64,000 nucleotides of DNA from JBHHUI01 sp965248775 (GTDB taxonomy: Bacteria > Chloroflexota > Anaerolineae > Anaerolineales > JBHHUI01), in the NCBI GenBank assembly GCA_965248775.1, contig OZ252150.1, positions 5,890,001 to 5,954,000 of the forward strand, written 5' to 3'. The position numbers were made by a program, and so were the translations under genes. The notes under the pieces were generated by a model. The model was not told the DNA's origin. It did no database searches and saw only the letters and a program-made list of their open reading frames with translations. Shown here piece after piece: positions 62,661-64,000 of the stretch (the first letter of the stretch is position 1; every line of letters begins with the position of its first letter).

Positions 62661-63052
62661 TGGCACAGTGGTACGCGCAGTTGACCTTCCATGGCGACCT
62701 CCTGCTCGGCGATAGCGTGGCCGATTTCGGTGAGGTGGAGGATGTGGCACCGACAGGATCGAGCGGCCAGAGCAAGAACGGTGACGTTGACCGCTATACG
62801 ACAGTACTCGTTTCTGGATATGCACTTTATGGCAAGATTCGCGGATTCTACGCGCTTGGCGTCGCTCACGTCGAAGTAGACCAAGTCAGCGGTAAATCGT
62901 ACTTCAGCTCGGAAGAGAGTCGCAATCATTTGGAAACTATCGAGTCGTTATCCACAGTGCAACGCAGCGCCATCCGAACTTGGCTAATGGAACTTGACCA
63001 GTCGGCGTGGGCGAACTCAACCGAACCCTTTCGGAGAAGCCTGAAGTTATGA
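62660..63052 (+). CDS. Small soluble protein of unknown function in the CydA-like cluster
   Basis: At 130 residues it has no signal, membrane helix or metal motif. It is not recognised. Features are a beta-rich first half (AQWYAQLTFHGDLLLGDSVA, VDRYTTVLVSGYALYGKIRG) and a helical end (NHLETIESLSTVQRSAIRTW). It starts in the stop of the CydA-like gene (TGATGG) and its own stop overlaps the next ATG (ATGA), so it is translated in the operon. It may be a cytoplasmic assembly or regulatory partner. Confidence 0.6.
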   Translation: MAQWYAQLTFHGDLLLGDSVADFGEVEDVAPTGSSGQSKNGDVDRYTTVLVSGYALYGKIRGFYALGVAHVEVDQVSGKSYFSSEESRNHLETIESLSTVQRSAIRTWLMELDQSAWANSTEPFRRSLKL

Positions 63053-64000
63053 AAAAGACGATCCGAATACTGGTATCGCTTGCATGTTTGGGCACATTCA
63101 TCGCGCTCGTGGCGGACTGGCCTGAGTTTCTGCTGCCCTGGATTGTCTGGTTCCTGGCGGCGGCAGGTTTCACGGCCTACCTGTGGGCCGGAGGCCGTAC
63201 GCTGGTATTTGTCCTAGTAATTCAGGCGCTCTTTGTGTTTATCGGCGCTGCTGTGACGTCTATATCCGGGGGCGAGAGCGTAGCCGTAGCTGCGGAAGGG
63301 ATTAACCCCGAAGCGGGTGAAGCTCTTTACTGGGGAAAAGGCAAGTGCTCGACCTGCCATAGCCTCGGCGACCGCGGGTCGGCCGTGCGTGGCCCGAACC
63401 ATCTTAACGTGTGCGGAGTTGCCCGCGATCAGCGCGTGTCTGAACGGCAGGAAGCCGGCGCAAGCAGTATCCAGACAGCAACCGACTATTTGGTTGAGTC
63501 CATCGCCGATCCGCAGGGTTATATTGTTGAAGGCTTTTCCGGAGCAATGCCGAAGGCATTTCTGCCGCCGATTAGCTTGGCAGCAGATGAAATCACAGCC
63601 ATCATCCTATATTTGCAAAATCAAGGATGTGAAGCAGATGCTGGCGCGATCAACCTGCCTGCCGAAATTCTGAACGCTGCCACATCGGAAGTCGCGGCCG
63701 GGGGAGAGTTCTCGCTCATGTTAGTTGGCGATCCGGTTGCCGGCCGCGAGTTGTTCTTCGACGAGGCTGGTGTAGCGGCCTGCGTCAAGTGCCATTTGGT
63801 TGCGGGTGAGGGAGCCGCCGTCGGGCCAGAGCTGACAGATGTGGCGGGTACACAAACCCTAGTGTATGTTTTCGAATCCGTCATGGACCCGAGCGCACAG
63901 ATCGCTCCCGGTGGGTACGAGCCCATCCAGGTTCAATTGAATGACGAGACTCTAATTGCGGGCGTGCTCACGGCAGAAGATGACTCCTCCGTGTCGATCA
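63049..64000 (+). CDS. Membrane dihaem cytochrome c, cut by the window edge
   Basis: This is an open frame of 317 codons to the right edge, with no stop. It has three N-terminal helices (LVSLACLGTFIALVA, LLPWIVWFLAAAGFTAYLWA, TLVFVLVIQALFVFIGAAVT). A cytochrome c domain follows with CSTCH (100-104) and Met in SGAMPKAF, then a second domain with CVKCH (245-249) that resembles planctomycete-type or haem-binding c domains (GPELTDVAGTQTLVYVFESV, MDPSAQI). It overlaps the previous gene by 4 bp. It brings the c-haem motifs in the cluster to seven. Confidence 0.83.
   Translation, partial: MKKTIRILVSLACLGTFIALVADWPEFLLPWIVWFLAAAGFTAYLWAGGRTLVFVLVIQALFVFIGAAVTSISGGESVAVAAEGINPEAGEALYWGKGKCSTCHSLGDRGSAVRGPNHLNVCGVARDQRVSERQEAGASSIQTATDYLVESIADPQGYIVEGFSGAMPKAFLPPISLAADEITAIILYLQNQGCEADAGAINLPAEILNAATSEVAAGGEFSLMLVGDPVAGRELFFDEAGVAACVKCHLVAGEGAAVGPELTDVAGTQTLVYVFESVMDPSAQIAPGGYEPIQVQLNDETLIAGVLTAEDDSSVSI

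Noticed and set aside
1..64000. rRNA, tRNA, tmRNA or CRISPR loci
   Set aside because: None could be recognised by eye on either strand; a covariance-model scan would be needed to exclude small RNAs.

Overview
The window looks like a chromosomal piece of a Chloroflexota bacterium, probably from the Anaerolineae/Ardenticatenia side. This is inferred from the kinds of genes present (Tad genes with TadE/TadG-like pseudopilins, Thr/Pro-rich lipoprotein linkers, an SBP-rich ABC locus, and CydA-like proteins linked to c-type cytochromes). No rRNA, tRNA or other phylogenetic marker was found to prove it. Housekeeping genes are intact, but the accessory DNA between them is heavily colonised by insertion sequences and by small palindromic repeats.

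Layout. 1-3.4 kb: gene-poor debris holding a PucC-like MFS fragment, an IS30 element broken by a 381-bp palindromic repeat block, and a transposase remnant. 3.4-15.9 kb: a Tad/Flp pilus assembly cluster (tadE-like, tadE, tadG-like, cpaB, cpaE, cpaF, tadB, tadC). It carries three lesions: an IS701-type element in the first tadE, a G9-tract frameshift in cpaB, and an IS1-type element in cpaE. The ATPase and platform genes cpaF, tadB and tadC are intact. 15.9-19.5 kb: comF, hpf, a conserved protein of unknown function, a low-molecular-weight phosphatase, and a convergent HNH nuclease. 19.6-24.6 kb (minus strand): SET-domain protein, nadC, nadA, nadB (de novo NAD synthesis) and a family 2 glycosyltransferase.

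24.7-37.6 kb (minus strand): an unusual ABC transporter locus. It has a PhnC-type ATPase, a large PhnE-type permease with extra domains, a lipoprotein fusing an amino-acid-type and a phosphonate-type substrate-binding protein, a HisM-type permease and a second PhnD-like lipoprotein. Two IS blocks interrupt the locus, one of them a nested IS4-in-IS1182. 37.6-49.9 kb: a GT39-type glycosyltransferase carrying an in-frame palindromic repeat, folC, lon with a lysine-rich tail, a second GT39-type protein, mfd and pth. 50-53.7 kb: an IS701-like element that has overwritten the end of a membrane protein gene, an IS1-type element in a possible kinase remnant, and a receiver-only response regulator.

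54.0-64.0 kb (plus strand): the most striking region. Two CydA-like integral membrane proteins lie in one gene cluster with four membrane-attached c-type cytochromes (seven CXXCH motifs) and a type 1 copper lipoprotein. No CydB is visible. By eye the CydA-like proteins keep the haem-ligand histidines and one conserved glutamate but lack other canonical quinol-oxidase features. This suggests a cytochrome c- or cupredoxin-linked member of the cytochrome bd superfamily. The cluster runs off the right edge.

A second theme is a family of small nested palindromes. A 34-bp hairpin element occurs alone, and also with its loop region filled by further hairpins (positions 19-78, 1757-1920, 7748-7888). 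Related 26-29 bp pieces appear to have frameshifted a transposase at two places near 33.2 and 33.85 kb.
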